The notes under the pieces were generated by a model. The model did no database searches and was not told the origin of the DNA. It worked only from the letters and a program-made list of their open reading frames with translations. Shown one piece after another: positions 13,962 through 14,592 of a stretch of 14,592 nt of DNA; position 1 is the first letter of the stretch; each line of letters opens with the position of its first letter. The position numbers were made by a program, and so were the translations under genes. The stretch is taken from positions 1 to 14,592 of the forward strand of contig DASRGK010000069.1 of assembly GCA_035651055.1 (NCBI GenBank). The letters are read 5' to 3'. Source of the DNA: JAFKKF01 sp035651055 (GTDB lineage Bacteria > Pseudomonadota > Alphaproteobacteria > Rhizobiales > Kaistiaceae).

Positions 13962-14204
13962 CTATTTGCCCGCGGCCGTCTCGAGGACGACCCAGCGCTT
14001 GTTCTTCGAAATCGGCTTCGACTCTTCGATGAAGACCACCTCGCCGACCTTGTGCTTATTGGCCTCGTCGTGCGCGTGATACTTCTTCGAGCGCCGGATG
14101 GTCTTCTTCAGGATCGGGTGGGTAAAGCGGCGCTCGACGCGGACGACGACGGTCTTGTCGTTCTTGTCGCTCACCACCGTGCCCTGGAGGACGCGCTTCG
14201 GCAT
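13962..14204 (-). CDS. rpsQ: 30S ribosomal protein S17
   Basis: S17, a primary 16S-rRNA-binding protein with an OB fold at the base of the 30S body. It has 80 residues: MPKRVLQGTVVSDKNDKTVV, then RRFTHPILKKTIRRSKKYHAHDE (25-47) and the signature GEVVFIEESKPISKNKRWVV (54-73). The start at ATG 14204 matches the family N-terminus and lies 4 nt after the rpmC stop (TGA-AGCC-ATG), with no room for a separate strong Shine-Dalgarno except inside the rpmC end; coupled translation is likely. The 29 in-frame codons upstream overlap rpmC and are not part of the protein. Confidence 0.97.
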   Translation of the reverse strand: MPKRVLQGTVVSDKNDKTVVVRVERRFTHPILKKTIRRSKKYHAHDEANKHKVGEVVFIEESKPISKNKRWVVLETAAGK

Positions 14205-14208
14205 GGCT

Positions 14209-14439
14209 TCAGGCCTTCTTCTTGGCCGCGCGCTTCGGCGCGGTATCCGGGTTCCTGCGCTTCTCGTTGGCGATCGTCGCCAGGCGCGCAATCTCGCGAC
14301 GGATGACCCGCACGCGCGAAGTATTCTCCAGCTGGCCGGTGGCGCGCTGAAAGCGGAGGTTGAACTGCTCCTTCTTCAGCTTCGCCAGCTCGTCGGCGAT
14401 CTGGTCGGCACTCATCAGGCGGGCGTCGGCGGCCTTCAT
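14209..14439 (-). CDS. rpmC: 50S ribosomal protein L29
   Basis: L29, a small two-helix protein at the tunnel exit, next to the docking site of SRP and trigger factor. It has 76 residues with the helical hairpin ADELAKLKKEQFNLRFQRA-like region (about 12-33) and the signature TGQLENTSRVRVIRREIAR (34-52). A basic Lys/Arg/Ala tail (RRNPDTAPKRAAKKKA) makes it longer than the 63-residue E. coli form. The ATG at 14439 has TGAGGGGAAG upstream; that TGA is the rplP stop, so the Shine-Dalgarno begins right at the end of rplP. The gap to rplP is 10 nt. Confidence 0.97.
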   Translation of the reverse strand: MKAADARLMSADQIADELAKLKKEQFNLRFQRATGQLENTSRVRVIRREIARLATIANEKRRNPDTAPKRAAKKKA

Positions 14440-14449
14440 CTTCTTCCCC

Positions 14450-14592
14450 TCAGTCCGCGATGCGCTCGATGAAACGGGTGCGGACCGGCAGCTTCGCCGC
14501 GCCGAGGCGGAGCGCCTCGCGGGCGAGGTCGACCGGCACGCCATCGATCTCGAACATGATCCGGCCGGGCTTCACCCGGCAGACCCAGTATT
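14450..14592 (-). CDS. rplP: 50S ribosomal protein L16, C-terminal part
   Basis: The last 46 residues of L16, which sits beside the A-site tRNA elbow in the 50S subunit. The visible part reads from YWVCRVKPGRIMFEIDGV through DLAREALRLGAAKLPVRTRF to the end IERIAD and a TGA stop. The WVxRVKPGRxxFEIDGV and EALRLGAAKLPxxTRF pieces are typical of L16. The 5' two thirds, including the conserved RxxRRKG N-terminus and the hydroxylated Arg of E. coli, lie outside the window. It precedes rpmC as in the usual S10-spc order. Confidence 0.96.
   Translation of the reverse strand, partial: YWVCRVKPGRIMFEIDGVPVDLAREALRLGAAKLPVRTRFIERIAD

Noticed and set aside
14440..14544. N-terminal extension of L29
   Set aside because: It overlaps the end of rplP in another frame; the ATG at 14439 has a strong Shine-Dalgarno.

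Overview
The window is a GC-rich stretch of bacterial chromosome. Almost all of it reads on the minus strand, and most of it is the distal S10/spc/alpha ribosomal-protein cluster. Three things point to an alphaproteobacterium, most likely of the Rhizobiales/Hyphomicrobiales. The first is the gene order, with secY-adk-rpsM-rpsK-rpoA-rplQ and neither rpmJ nor rpsD present. The second is the downstream order rplQ, periplasmic Deg protease, rarA, crcB. The third is the character of the proteins themselves. The taxonomic call is an inference from synteny and protein character; no search was run.

Layout in transcription order, from the right edge leftwards on the minus strand: rplP (3' end only), rpmC, rpsQ, rplN, rplX, rplE, rpsN, rpsH, rplF, rplR, rpsE, rpmD, rplO, secY, adk; then a 213-nt gap carrying a good promoter candidate and a hairpin leader; then rpsM, rpsK, rpoA, rplQ. 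The run ends at a strong hairpin terminator at 4949-4970. Spacing is tight: rplN/rplX share 1 nt, rplX/rplE share 8 nt and secY/adk share an ATGA. The larger gaps (rpsQ-rplN, adk-rpsM, rpsM-rpsK, rpsK-rpoA, rpoA-rplQ) all contain inverted repeats.

Left of the terminator, a plus-strand gene for a cytosolic class-C-beta-lactamase-fold (EstB-like) serine hydrolase converges on rplQ and diverges from the next block. That block, again on the minus strand, is a two-PDZ Deg/HtrA periplasmic protease, rarA (AAA+ replication-associated ATPase), a small gamma-glutamylcyclotransferase-like enzyme and the 5' part of crcB (fluoride channel), cut by the window edge.

Functionally the core is translation (large and small ribosomal proteins), protein export (SecY), adenylate energy balance (Adk) and transcription (RpoA). 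The left block is stress and housekeeping: envelope proteolysis, replication-fork maintenance, gamma-glutamyl peptide turnover and fluoride export. I found no mobile element, CRISPR array, tRNA or rRNA, and no evidence for a new multi-gene system. The most interesting unexplained structure is an inverted array of 7-nt degenerate repeats between rpoA and rplQ, followed by the promoter/leader and TTG start of rpsM. No stretch longer than about 215 nt lacks a gene.
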